Shown in pieces: positions 33,265-42,492 of a stretch of DNA of 64,000 nt. Source of the DNA: Amylostereum areolatum (lineage: Eukaryota; Basidiomycota; Agaricomycetes; Russulales; Stereaceae). Location: assembly GCA_012932865.1 (NCBI GenBank), contig SAXG01000039.1, positions 1 through 64,000 on the forward strand, read 5' to 3'. How positions within the stretch are numbered: the first letter of the stretch is position 1; every line of letters begins with the position of its first letter. The notes under the pieces were generated by a model, which worked only from the letters and a program-made list of their open reading frames with translations, did not search any database and was not told the origin of the DNA. A program made the translations under genes and the position numbers.

Positions 33265-33301
33265 CTAGAACGAGCTCTCCTCTACACTAGCTCACCCTAC
33301 A

Positions 33302-33322
33302 GTTTGACGCAGGGCGTCAAAC
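33302..33322 (+). other. Leader hairpin, family I
   Basis: Perfect 9-bp stem, arms GTTTGACGC and GCGTCAAAC, 3-nt loop, 37 bp after the LTR. Conserved in I-a with a G-U substitution. Confidence 0.45.
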
Positions 33323-34078
33323 GAAAAAACACCCACCACGGAGCCAGCGGAACAACCCGCTGAGAAAAGACCATCAGACTTCGAAATCCCTTATCTCCAA
33401 TCAGATTGTAGTCGAGAATTTCCCAACGGAAAAGAAAATCATCACTGGACATTTGATCCCTATAATCTTATCTTTTATCACGACGGAGCATTCACCGCAA
33501 AAGAAAGCAAAGGGACATACGCATACCAGTGGAACCCGCCCATATACAGATACAACCTTCCCCCAGCAGCAGAATACTTCAAGGATAGATCCAAAAGAGA
33601 AAAGGAAGACGGAAGCTACGACAATTCACATTGGAAGCGCCCAGATTATTCAAGACCTCATATCGGGCCCCTCTCATCAGAAGAACTCTGGAAACACCCG
33701 GACGCACAGAAAGTCGAAGAGAAACCTTACACCGGGAATATTAAGGACTACTGGGAATTTGATCCCGATACCGACACAACCGACACGACAACCGAACCAC
33801 AGAACCCTCAAACCGAACTCCAGCATCCTCAAGAACCCGCAGCAAGTGCACAGCCTCCAGAAGAAACCGCGCCAGAACCTAAGAGAACTGTATCAAGCCC
33901 CCAAATTAAGTCCGATTCTGGAGGAAGTCGAGAAGGCAGCCCAACGAGCGCAACAGAAACGGAAAGATATACAGAAGAATCAACAGGATCTCCATCAGTT
34001 AAATCAGACAAAGATATCTTCGAAACCAGAAAAGGAAGACAAGGAAATCTATTCGGAAGACCAGAGAACGTCACAACA
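33323..34078 (+). CDS. ATG-less N-terminal extension of family I Gag
   Basis: In the Gag frame, open from the leader hairpin to the Gag ATG, about 250 codons with no ATG in any frame. Includes RPSDFEIPYLQSDCSREF, HHWTFDPYNLIFYHDGAF, KGTYAYQWNPPIYRYNLPP and GPLSSEELWKHPDAQKVEE, then an acidic, proline-rich tail. The I-a copy keeps the same frame with mostly conservative changes (SNCSRDFPNGNEDHRWTFDPY), which suggests protein-level constraint. Start codon unknown; a near-cognate start would be needed. Confidence 0.55.
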
Positions 34079-35398
34079 ATGGGAGACGCTACCACCTCGA
34101 TACCCAACCCCGCCGCCACACTTAGCAATGTCCCCCCTGGAGAAACTAATATACCGCTCCAGACGCCTGCAACTCCAACACCAGCCGATCCCGCGAAACC
34201 GGGACATAAGGCTCGATTCCCCATAGGATTCAGTTTAGGCGAACCAAGAGGATGGAAAGTACCATCGCCGCAACCATCAACACATTCCGACCGATCGGCT
34301 GATAATGAGAAAGGAAAAAAGGTTCAGGACTATGTATTCGGAAGAGGAGCGACCGCAGATCTCCCGGAAGGACCAAGACATCCACCGTGGCATTCACCGC
34401 CAGGAGGAACAGGAACAATCGGATCTAAACCCGAAGACAAAGACAAAGGATTCAAACTGAACGCACTAGGAGTATACGACGGAAGAGACCGAGCGAAGGC
34501 AGCAAAGTTCATCGAACAATGCGTACTTCGCTTCATAGCATTCCCCAACGCATACAAAACCAACATGCGTAAGATAACCTTTGTACTCTCGCATCTCACC
34601 GATGGACCTGCCCTTCACTGGGCGTCCCTCTTGATAAGTAAAATCGATAAGATACGAGATCAAGGCATAGATCCGGAAATACATCTTCCATGGACGAGAT
34701 TCCGCGACTATTTCTTAGAAACCTTTGGAGAAATAGACCCCGGAAGAGACGCTAGATTCAACATACAGCGCCTGGAACAAGGCACTATGGAAACCAAAGA
34801 TTACATCACGGTCTTTAGAGACTATGCTATGGAAGCCGGTTACGATCATAAAGCATTGATCGACCAATTCAAGAGAGGACTGCGCAACAACATAGTAGTC
34901 GAAATCCTCAAGAGAGATCACATCTCGAACGATATCGACGAATGGTATGAACTCGCACTGCGCATCGATAATAACTGGCGAGAAGCTCAAGCATTCCAAC
35001 GGCATTATACGAGACCAATGAACCCAACTAGCGACCTCACCCTCCTATACAAGAAACCACAGGCGTACGTTCCATTCCGAAGAGAAAACGGGAATAAAGG
35101 GAACGTTACCACCGCCAGAGCCACTCAGACCAGAAACAGCGGCCGAAACTTCAGACGCCTTACCCCGCAAGAACGTACCGAACTCCAGAAATCAGGATCA
35201 TGCTTCTATTGCCGGAAGCCAGGACACATCTCCAGGAACTGCCCAGAGAAACGTACCCAAACAACGATCAATGCACGAACAGCGAATCTAACAGAGGAAG
35301 AATCCCCGATTGATCAGATCACCAAGCTTGTGAACAAGATGGACAGTGAAACATTCGCACGCACTGCCAACATGTTCAAAGACAATCAGGGTTTTTGA
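34079..35398 (+). CDS. Gag of I-b
   Basis: 439 codons, MGDATTSIPNPAAT to TGA, intact. Proline-rich start, capsid-like domain (LNALGVYDGRDRAKAAKFIEQ, TDGPALHWASLLISKIDKI, FGEIDPGRDARFNIQRLEQ) and CCHC knuckle CFYCRKPGHISRNC. Ends at the GGGTTTT frameshift heptamer. About 95% identical to I-a Gag by eye. Confidence 0.9.
   Translation: MGDATTSIPNPAATLSNVPPGETNIPLQTPATPTPADPAKPGHKARFPIGFSLGEPRGWKVPSPQPSTHSDRSADNEKGKKVQDYVFGRGATADLPEGPRHPPWHSPPGGTGTIGSKPEDKDKGFKLNALGVYDGRDRAKAAKFIEQCVLRFIAFPNAYKTNMRKITFVLSHLTDGPALHWASLLISKIDKIRDQGIDPEIHLPWTRFRDYFLETFGEIDPGRDARFNIQRLEQGTMETKDYITVFRDYAMEAGYDHKALIDQFKRGLRNNIVVEILKRDHISNDIDEWYELALRIDNNWREAQAFQRHYTRPMNPTSDLTLLYKKPQAYVPFRRENGNKGNVTTARATQTRNSGRNFRRLTPQERTELQKSGSCFYCRKPGHISRNCPEKRTQTTINARTANLTEEESPIDQITKLVNKMDSETFARTANMFKDNQGF
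35389..35395 (+). promoter_or_regulatory. -1 frameshift slippery site of I-b
   Basis: G GGT TTT before the gag TGA at 35396-35398; pol opens in the -1 frame. Confidence 0.7.
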
Positions 35399-38225
35399 AT
35401 CGTCCTTCAACCGCGGCTGTTGAAAGGACACAGACAATGAACTTTTCAAATCGGTCTCCTGTGCAGGAAACAGGAGATGACGTAAATAGAACAGTGTATA
35501 TAAGGTCATACCAAGATGGAGCAACGCACGCTCCATCAATTCATATACCTGTTACATTTTCATGGAAAGTTCCGTAAAGCCGCAGCAAAAGCACTGCTCG
35601 ATAGCGGAGCAAGCAGTACCCTGATCCATCCAGATTTCGTACGAAAACACAAGATGAATCTGATCCAATTGAAGAAGCCAATACCAATATATAACGTTGA
35701 TGGATCTAGGAACACTCTAGGAGAGATCAAACAGAAAGTGTACCTTCCGATGACGATGGAAGGGATCAACGGAGAAATTCACCGCGAAAACTTAGGATTG
35801 TTCGTCACAGCCCTGGGAGGAGACGAAGTAATCTTAGGAACCCCTTGGCTCAAGAAACACAATCCTCATATCGATTGGAGAAAGAGACAGATTACACTAC
35901 AAACATGTCCAGGTACGTGCCTCACTACCAGTAAAACAATGATCGTCCAAGGAAAAGACGAACACTCTCTACAATCATTCGAAGAACAGAAGATCAACCA
36001 TCACGCAACGATAGAAGAACAAGAAGACCCCGAATCCAACTCCGATCTCGCCGATATCAGGATAGTCAGAACGTTCCATGGAAAAACTGACGTAGAAACA
36101 ATGCCGATTGCAAAAGAAGCAAACGAACCCGGTATTTGGATAACAGCAAGAGCAACCAAGGCACAAGAACTCGCAGAAAGAGCGGCCATAGGAGAGAAGA
36201 AGAAGACACTCGATGAGATGATTCCGTCTAGTTACAAACAGTATCAGAAGGTATTCGAAAAGAAAGCGTCGGAACGCTTTCCAATCAGCAGACCTTGGGA
36301 TCACGCGATAGACCTGACTGAAGGATGGAAACCTCGAAATTGCAAAGTATACCCAATGACAGTACCAGAACGGAAGGAACTGGACACATTCATAGACGAG
36401 CATCTAAGAAAAGGGTACATCCGAGAATCAAAATCAGAGATATCATCGCCCTTCTTCTTTATCAAGAAGAAAGATGGATCTCTTCGACCAGTACAGGACT
36501 ATCGCTATCTTAACTCGATCACGGTCAAAAACTGAATATCCGATACCACTCATCTCAGATCTCATCGACAAATTAAAAGGCGCTAAAATCTTCTCGAAGC
36601 TCGATCTCCGATGGGGATACAACAATGTTCGAATCAAAGAAGGGGACCAATGGAAAGCTGCGTTCAAAACAAACAGAGGCCTTTTCGAACCAATGGTAAT
36701 GTTCTTCGGATTAACCAACTCACCCGCGACGTTCCAAGCAATGATGAACGCACTATTCAAAGAATTAATAGACACAGGAAAGGTGGTGGTCTATATGGAC
36801 GACATATTGATATTCACAGAAACCCTCGACGAACATAGGAAATTGATGAAAGAAGCCCTCCAACTGCTAGAACGGAACGATCTATTCCTGAAACCAGAGA
36901 AGTGCTTCTTCGAACAACCATCAATCGAATACTTAGGCGTGATAATCACGCACAACAAGGTACAGATGGACCCAGTCAAAGTCCAAGGACTAGCCGAATG
37001 GCCCACACCAAAGAAAGTAAAAGAAGTCCAATCGTTCCTCGGATTTGGAAATTTCTATCGACGCTTCATCAAGGACTATTCTAAGATCGCCAGACCCCTG
37101 TTCCAACTCACAAAGAAGGACCACGAATGGAACTGGACGGCCGAATGTGAACGTACCTTCGAAAGACTGAAACGAGAATTCACATCGTCCCCAATCTTAA
37201 TCATGCCCGATGAAAACAAACCATTCCGCATAGAGAGTGACGCCTCCGATTTCGCGTACGGAGCTATCCTATTGCACAGCCAGATGAGAATCGGAAAGAT
37301 GGCATCCCGGTCGCGTACCTATCCAAATCACTGTCTCCCGCGGAACAGAATTACGAGATATACGACAAAGAACTCTTAGGAGTAGTGAAAGCCTTAGAAC
37401 ACTGGCGACACTATCTAGAAGGAGCGAACCACAAAGTCGAAATCTGGACAGATCATAAAAATCTAGAATATTTCACAACAGCTCAGAAACTCAATCGACG
37501 GCAAGCACGATGGAGCTTGTATCTGTCCCGTTTCGACTACACCTTGGTGCACAAACCAGGAAGTACAAACAAGGCAGACTGGACTTTCTAGAAGACCAGA
37601 TCATAAGGAAGACATTCCAGACAACGACGACCGCATCCTACTTCACCCTTCGGTCTTCAGGGCTAGAGCCACCGGAAGAGGAACAGTCGAAGCAGTCGGA
37701 GACAAAGAACTTCTCAAAGAACTAAGAAACTTCTCACACCTAGATGATGAGGTTTGGACAGCGCTAGAAACAATCAAAAGATCGGGACCACGCACCCTCG
37801 CAAAAGGAATCGAAGACTGGAACTTCGAGAATGATCTAATCATCAGAAAAGGAAAGATCTATGTGCCACAGAATCTCGAACTTAGACGCAGGATCCTAAA
37901 ATCGCATCATGATCTAGAAACGATCGGACATCCAGGCGAAATGAAAACTCTGGAGCTAGTACAAAGAAACTTTTGGTGGCCAAAGATGATTTCCTTCGTA
38001 AAAGGTTATGTTCAAGGATGTCCCATATGCCAGTCAACAAAAAATGTCACGCATCCGACGAAACATCCATTACAACCTACAGAAATACCAGAACGACCAT
38101 GGGAAACAATCACATCGGATTTTATTACAGATCTTCCGATTTCCAATGGATTCGATTCGATCAACGTAGTCGTCGACAGATTCACCAAAACCGCAGTGTT
38201 CACGCCATGCTCCGCACTCAACGAG
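35395..38225 (+). pseudogene. I-b pol: protease, RT, RNase H, truncated integrase
   Basis: Protease LLDSGASSTLIHPDF, RT FGLTNSPATFQ and YMDDILIF, RNase [12 protein letters not shown], integrase zinc finger (HHDLETIGHPGEM..CPICQSTK) and first core strand (SDFITDLPISNG, VVVDRFTKTAVF). Single-base insertions break the frame near 35558, 36533, 37275-37310 and 37589. Homology to integrase ends near 38225, before the second catalytic Asp, so the core and any C-terminal domain are missing in this copy. Confidence 0.85.
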
Positions 38226-38751
38226 AACCCCCCTCACGCTTCGATCACTCATGGCGCGTCGACGATCTCTTCTGGAAGGAAGTAGATTGGGACTTGCAGG
38301 AAGCGGAGGAGTCGAAGGATCACTGGCCGGAACCCTGGTAAGCGCGCGGACAGACTTCACCCATCATACGCACTCGGACTATTTCTCCCATTATCATTTA
38401 CGTCTCCACCTCGCTACCATCATCCCGCCTTCACGATTCCCCCTTACGATACTCCTCGGACTGATCACGGACTGCGCCCTCATCCGCACGCATATTTTCC
38501 TCGGACTTCTCTACTATACCGGTTTCTATCGCTAGGAGGAAGGCGAAACGCTTGGTATTCTCCCTACGGCGCGCTGGACGCGTCGCTTATTTACGACTGA
38601 TTTTATTATGTACGAACCCCTGCTTACGATTGAAGGCAATGATTACATCATTGCCTCTCCACATCGTAAGGATAAAAGGAAAGCCACAACGACAACGACA
38701 CCCTCAGACATCGTCTAACAAAACCTACTCGCACCACCCAAACCTACCAAA

Positions 38752-39135
38752 ATGTCTTCTACTCTCACCTCCTCTTCGCGCAACCTCTCCACCACCGACT
38801 GTACCCCTCCTACCACTCCTCCTCCTTCGCCCGTCCTCTCGCGCACTCCCACGCCCGACCCACAAGACGAAGAACTCCTTCGTCATCTCAAACGAGTCAC
38901 GGAACTCCTAAGCCGTCCGGACGTGGCTCGCGCCATGAAAAGGCCGAGAAGCCTAGACGAAGAAGCCATGCAGGAGTCGAAGGGAAGATGCGGCATCAAG
39001 GGACTCTTCCGAAAACGCGGGCCTCGGTTCAAGAGCCCGGATCACGCGACGACAGCGAGGATAGGACATCGGTTAGGGGCTACTACGATAAACGAGGAGG
39101 ACGTAAAAGTAGTAGAGGCATTACTCAAGCGATAG
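38752..39135 (+). CDS. Extra ORF between integrase and 3' LTR of I-b
   Basis: 127 codons, MSSTLTSSSRNLSTTDCTPP, good ATG context (CTACCAAAATG) after an A/C-rich leader. Ser/Thr/Pro-rich N-terminus, then a charged helical part (DEELLRHLKRVTELLSRPDVARAMKRPR) and a basic patch (GIKGLFRKRGPRFKSPDH). No known domain. The same frame upstream is open from about 38534 to a TAA at 38716-38718 (RWTRRLFTTDFIMYEPLL). Could be an element accessory gene, a captured host gene, or cargo brought by a deletion. Confidence 0.5.
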   Translation: MSSTLTSSSRNLSTTDCTPPTTPPPSPVLSRTPTPDPQDEELLRHLKRVTELLSRPDVARAMKRPRSLDEEAMQESKGRCGIKGLFRKRGPRFKSPDHATTARIGHRLGATTINEEDVKVVEALLKR

Positions 39136-39205
39136 AATAGAATTCTATCGCTCGATTCCGGATAAGGATAAAAGAGTGAACATCAAAACATGAGGACTCA
39201 GAAGC

Positions 39206-39553
39206 ATGATGCAGCCCACTCAGTCGCCCAATCCCGCGATTTTCAATACGCCCGCTCCACGATGGCTCATCACCGTCATCAGCATCATCGTAGGACTTAC
39301 GATCCTCACCTTCCTCGCATCAGCAATATTCCTCCTCCAATGGCGAAGAGCGAGCGATCGACAGCATGTTCAAGAAATCCCTTTAGAACCGCTTCAATTC
39401 AGGAATCTACGAGACGTAGATTCTAGAGAGGGGGATAGTGTTACAACTTGTCCAAGGTACTTCATTTTCCATTACCTTATTAGGAAGGACGTCGCTAAAG
39501 GACGGATTACGACTGTGCCCCAGTTCGTAACCGTCTCAACGACGCAACGATGA
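39206..39553 (+). CDS. Extra ORF with one membrane segment, I-b 3' region
   Basis: 115 codons starting MMQPTQSPNPAIFNTPAP. A strongly hydrophobic segment of about 22 residues (LITVISIIVGLTILTFLASA, then IFLL) is followed by QWRRASDRQH, the pattern of a single-pass membrane protein with a basic cytoplasmic flank. The last third is encoded by the 3' LTR. Its position after pol is where envelope-like genes sit in some LTR elements, but there is no detectable envelope motif. Confidence 0.45.
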   Translation: MMQPTQSPNPAIFNTPAPRWLITVISIIVGLTILTFLASAIFLLQWRRASDRQHVQEIPLEPLQFRNLRDVDSREGDSVTTCPRYFIFHYLIRKDVAKGRITTVPQFVTVSTTQR

Positions 39554-39594
39554 CAGTGCCACAGATCGTCACCGTCCCGACGACAGTGCCACAG
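39439..39594 (+). repeat. 3' LTR of I-b, left part
   Basis: First 156 bp of the 3' LTR, from TGTTACAACTTG to the CACAG target of II-b, within the internal 30-bp repeat units. Confidence 0.9.
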
Positions 39595-40052
39595 TGTCAT
39601 GAACGGTCTATAATTTTCTTTTTACTTTACATCGGTTACACGCTTTAGGACTTATCGACTTATCACCGGTCCGGCTCCACCTTGGCCCGGACCCGGCTCA
39701 TCTATATCCCGCCCGGACCCACGTGACTCATCTTGGTCCGGGTCTGACTCCTTTCTCTTGACTCATGCTGTACGATACTGACTCATGCTGTGCTCTTTTA
39801 CATACGACTGCTTACTTATACTTGGTCTGCTTACTGATCGCCGTGTATTGGTTGCTTACCTAAGTCTCTCTCCTCTTGTGTATATAAGGCTCGCTCTCGC
39901 TGTACATATTCCTTATCTCGAGCTAGTCAATTCTACCGACTTTGCTTGCTTTCCCTTGTCTGTCGCCGTGTCTGATCGGCTCCCCTCTGTCGTCCTCATC
40001 TTCTAGTCAGCTGTGTCGTAACTTGGTGCTGTCGCACTAGTCGTTGCTGACA
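39595..40052 (+). repeat. 5' LTR of II-b
   Basis: 458 bp, TGTCATGAACGG..GTTGCTGACA. Contains CCGG-rich U3 blocks, two ACTCATGCTGT repeats upstream of the TATA box and no ATG downstream of it. Confidence 0.93.
39891..39899 (+). promoter_or_regulatory. TATA box of II-b 5' LTR
   Basis: TATATAAGG; the first ATG after it is the ORF0 start at 40524. Confidence 0.6.
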
Positions 40053-40523
40053 TAAGCTCGAGATCTGTTTACTCTTGCACCACCCTACGACCGTCCCTAC
40101 GTACTGTAGCGTAGTAGTAGTAGTACCCGTCTGGTACTGACCTTGTTCTTCCCCCGTGCCGCCCTAGACCGTTGCCCCCAGAGTACGCGACTCGTTACCC
40201 TGACATTGTGGTCGTGCGCACGTATACCGGTGCCGGCTTGACGTTTCCTCGAAACGTTACACCTACTCGAGACTCTCTAATACCAGGAGTTGAAAGCTCA
40301 GAGGTGACAGTAGAAGGTGCACCTTCGGTGTAGGAAACGAGTAAAAGCGGCGAAAGGAAAGCGGTTTAGGAAGTCTTTGGGCTCGTGTCCCCTAGACGAA
40401 GAGACAGCCAACAGGTCGAGAAGACTGAGGCAGACCGTCTTGCGATCTCATAACAGAACCACCTTCCCTCGACAAAATCTTCCCTTGCCGCACAGAGTAA
40501 CCATTTCGACTGGGGGCTCGTGC

Positions 40524-40926
40524 ATGGAAGATTGGCGCTCGCAAGTACAAGAATTCATCCCCATCAGCCACGACGCTATCATCTCCCTCATCAACGAATC
40601 TAAAGACCCCTTGGGCCTGGCACAATTGGAAGGTCGCCCTCGGCGTAGAAGAACTTGAAGACTCCATCATAGACATCCACTTCTATCGCCTCAAAATAAG
40701 CGAACAAGGAAACGGAAACCTCTACGTCTACTCCTGCCCATACGTCACCTACCGCTACAAACTCGAGCAACCCCCAAAGTCCTTCTACGCGCCCAACGAG
40801 AAAATACCAGTGGACACTCGACACACCCACCGCCTCCTTACACCAGGCAACACCCCCAGCCCCACACCAGAGCCAGAGGTCATCGACCTCACCCAGCCAG
40901 AGGTCATCGAACCTCACCCACTTATA
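40524..40926 (+). pseudogene. ORF0 of II-b, frameshifted
   Basis: Same protein as the II-a ORF0 (MEDWRSQVQEFIPISHDAI) but with an extra C near 40610 and an extra A near 40911 relative to II-a. The extra bases shift the frame twice. No ATG lies between its start and the Gag ATG at 41234. Confidence 0.65.
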
Positions 40927-41233
40927 AACAATTCCCTCGTTCGGACTCAACGGCTCCGACTCCAGTTCTGACTCCGACACCGACGTTGAGGACGAAAACT
41001 GCTACATATATCCCCTCCCCCTAGGCTTCACTGAACGAGGAAACGACTTCTTTGTCCAACTCGGAGACACCACTGTCGAAGTCGCCTTTGTAGCAACCCA
41101 AACAAGTGGCATCAGTTGGTACTTCGCCAACGAAAGCCAAGACGACCTCACTGAAGCCGACTTCAACCTCATCGCCGCCTCCGCCCTACCGCCTGTCACC
41201 GACGAAGACTTCTCCGACCTCGACGAACCAATC

Positions 41234-42492
41234 ATGGCTGCCCAGTGGATCCGCACCGACCCTCAACCCCCTCTCCCCGCCGAACTTACCAACTGCACCG
41301 AAATCGGTGGAACATGGAACATCGTCATCGGCCAAACTGGCTCTCCCATCCAACACATGAATAACGGCACCGACAATGCCTGGCTCATGGAAGTAAATGG
41401 CCGATGGGTCGCCATCCCTGCCGTGCTTGTTGCTGCCCTCAACCTGCCACCCCCCACCGTCAACGTCACGGCCCCCCCCATCACCGTCAACCCCCCTGCG
41501 GTCACTGTTAGTGCCCCAGCCGCCGCCGCCGCCAGACCCCCCCGAAAGAAAGTCCACGCGAAAAACTCCTGAAGGCTTCTCTGGGAAACGAGAGGACTTC
41601 AATGACTGGATGCGGTCGTGCGAGGAATACATGCGAGCCGCTGAGGATGACCTCGTGACGGACAAGGACAAAGTCCTCTTCATTCTCACCTACATGACGG
41701 GGGAGGCAGCACGCACCTGGAAGGCCGAGTATGAGGATGCACACTTGGCCAATGGAGCCATGGTCGCCTGGGTGGACTTCCACAAAGCACTCAAAGGGGC
41801 CTTCACCGACGTCAATGAGCAGCACCGTGCCGCAGTCGAACTGGACGGGTTCAAACAGACGAAGGGTACCACTGCCCATGAATACTTCGCCAAGTTCGAG
41901 CAACTCGCAAGGAAGGCAGGATACTCCACGGCGCAGGACCCTATCCACCTCATGCAGCTGCTCAAACACAACGTCTACTATCGGACCATTGACTCCATCT
42001 ATGACAGCGGCCACGTTCCTCAGAAATATGAGGACCTCAAAGAGCGCATCATCCTGATCGACGGTCTGCGACAGGAGCGGGAGGACCTTAAGACCCAGCG
42101 CAGTGGACCCGTGCAGAACCAAAAACCCAAAGGACAAGGATCGTCCAATGGGCAACAAGGGGGGCAGGTCCCATGGCGCCGCGATGGAACCTGGCACGGT
42201 GCACGGTGGCAAAGGTCAGCCGATGGACGTCAACCGTGTCGACATCAAGGGGCGATGCTTCCGCTGCGGACAGAATGGCCACCAGGTGCGGGACTGCAGG
42301 GTGGACGTGAAGAACATCCGAGACATGTGGGGGAGGGACCGGTACACGGAACCACCAAAGCGGGAGGCTCGAGCACAGACGTTCGAGACACCCACTGCCT
42401 GGGCTAGGAGCCTGTCGGCCGAAGATCGGAAAAGCGTGATGGACGCGCTTCAAGCTCAGCCGAAGGGGGAGGAGAAGAAGGAGGGTTTTTGA
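41234..42492 (+). pseudogene. Gag of II-b, frameshifted twice
   Basis: MAAQWIRTDPQPPLPAEL to TGA 42490-42492, nearly identical to II-a Gag, with CCHC knuckle CFRCGQNGHQVRDC. Extra bases near 41560 and 42190 interrupt the frame. The slippery heptamer GGGTTTT is at 42483-42489. Confidence 0.82.
42483..42489 (+). promoter_or_regulatory. -1 frameshift slippery site of II-b
   Basis: G GGT TTT immediately before the gag TGA, as in II-a. Confidence 0.7.

Noticed and set aside
33453..34226. 257-codon Lys/Gln/Thr-rich ORF overlapping the start of family I gag (also at 9811-10407)
   Set aside because: It is a +1 shadow of the Gag extension; the extension frame keeps amino-acid conservation between copies and joins Gag directly, and this ORF has no ATG start.
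39206..39553. Envelope gene of an infectious retrovirus
   Set aside because: Only one membrane segment, 115 codons, no signal peptide, no cleavage site or fusion peptide visible; kept as an unknown membrane ORF.
40512..40523. TGGGGGCTCGT just before the ORF0 ATG of family II, identical to a tRNA-Pro type primer-binding site
   Set aside because: It lies 460 bp downstream of the LTR end, whereas a primer-binding site should adjoin the LTR; the family V copy has CGGGGGCTAGT, losing the TGG. Treated as coincidence or part of the conserved patch before ORF0.
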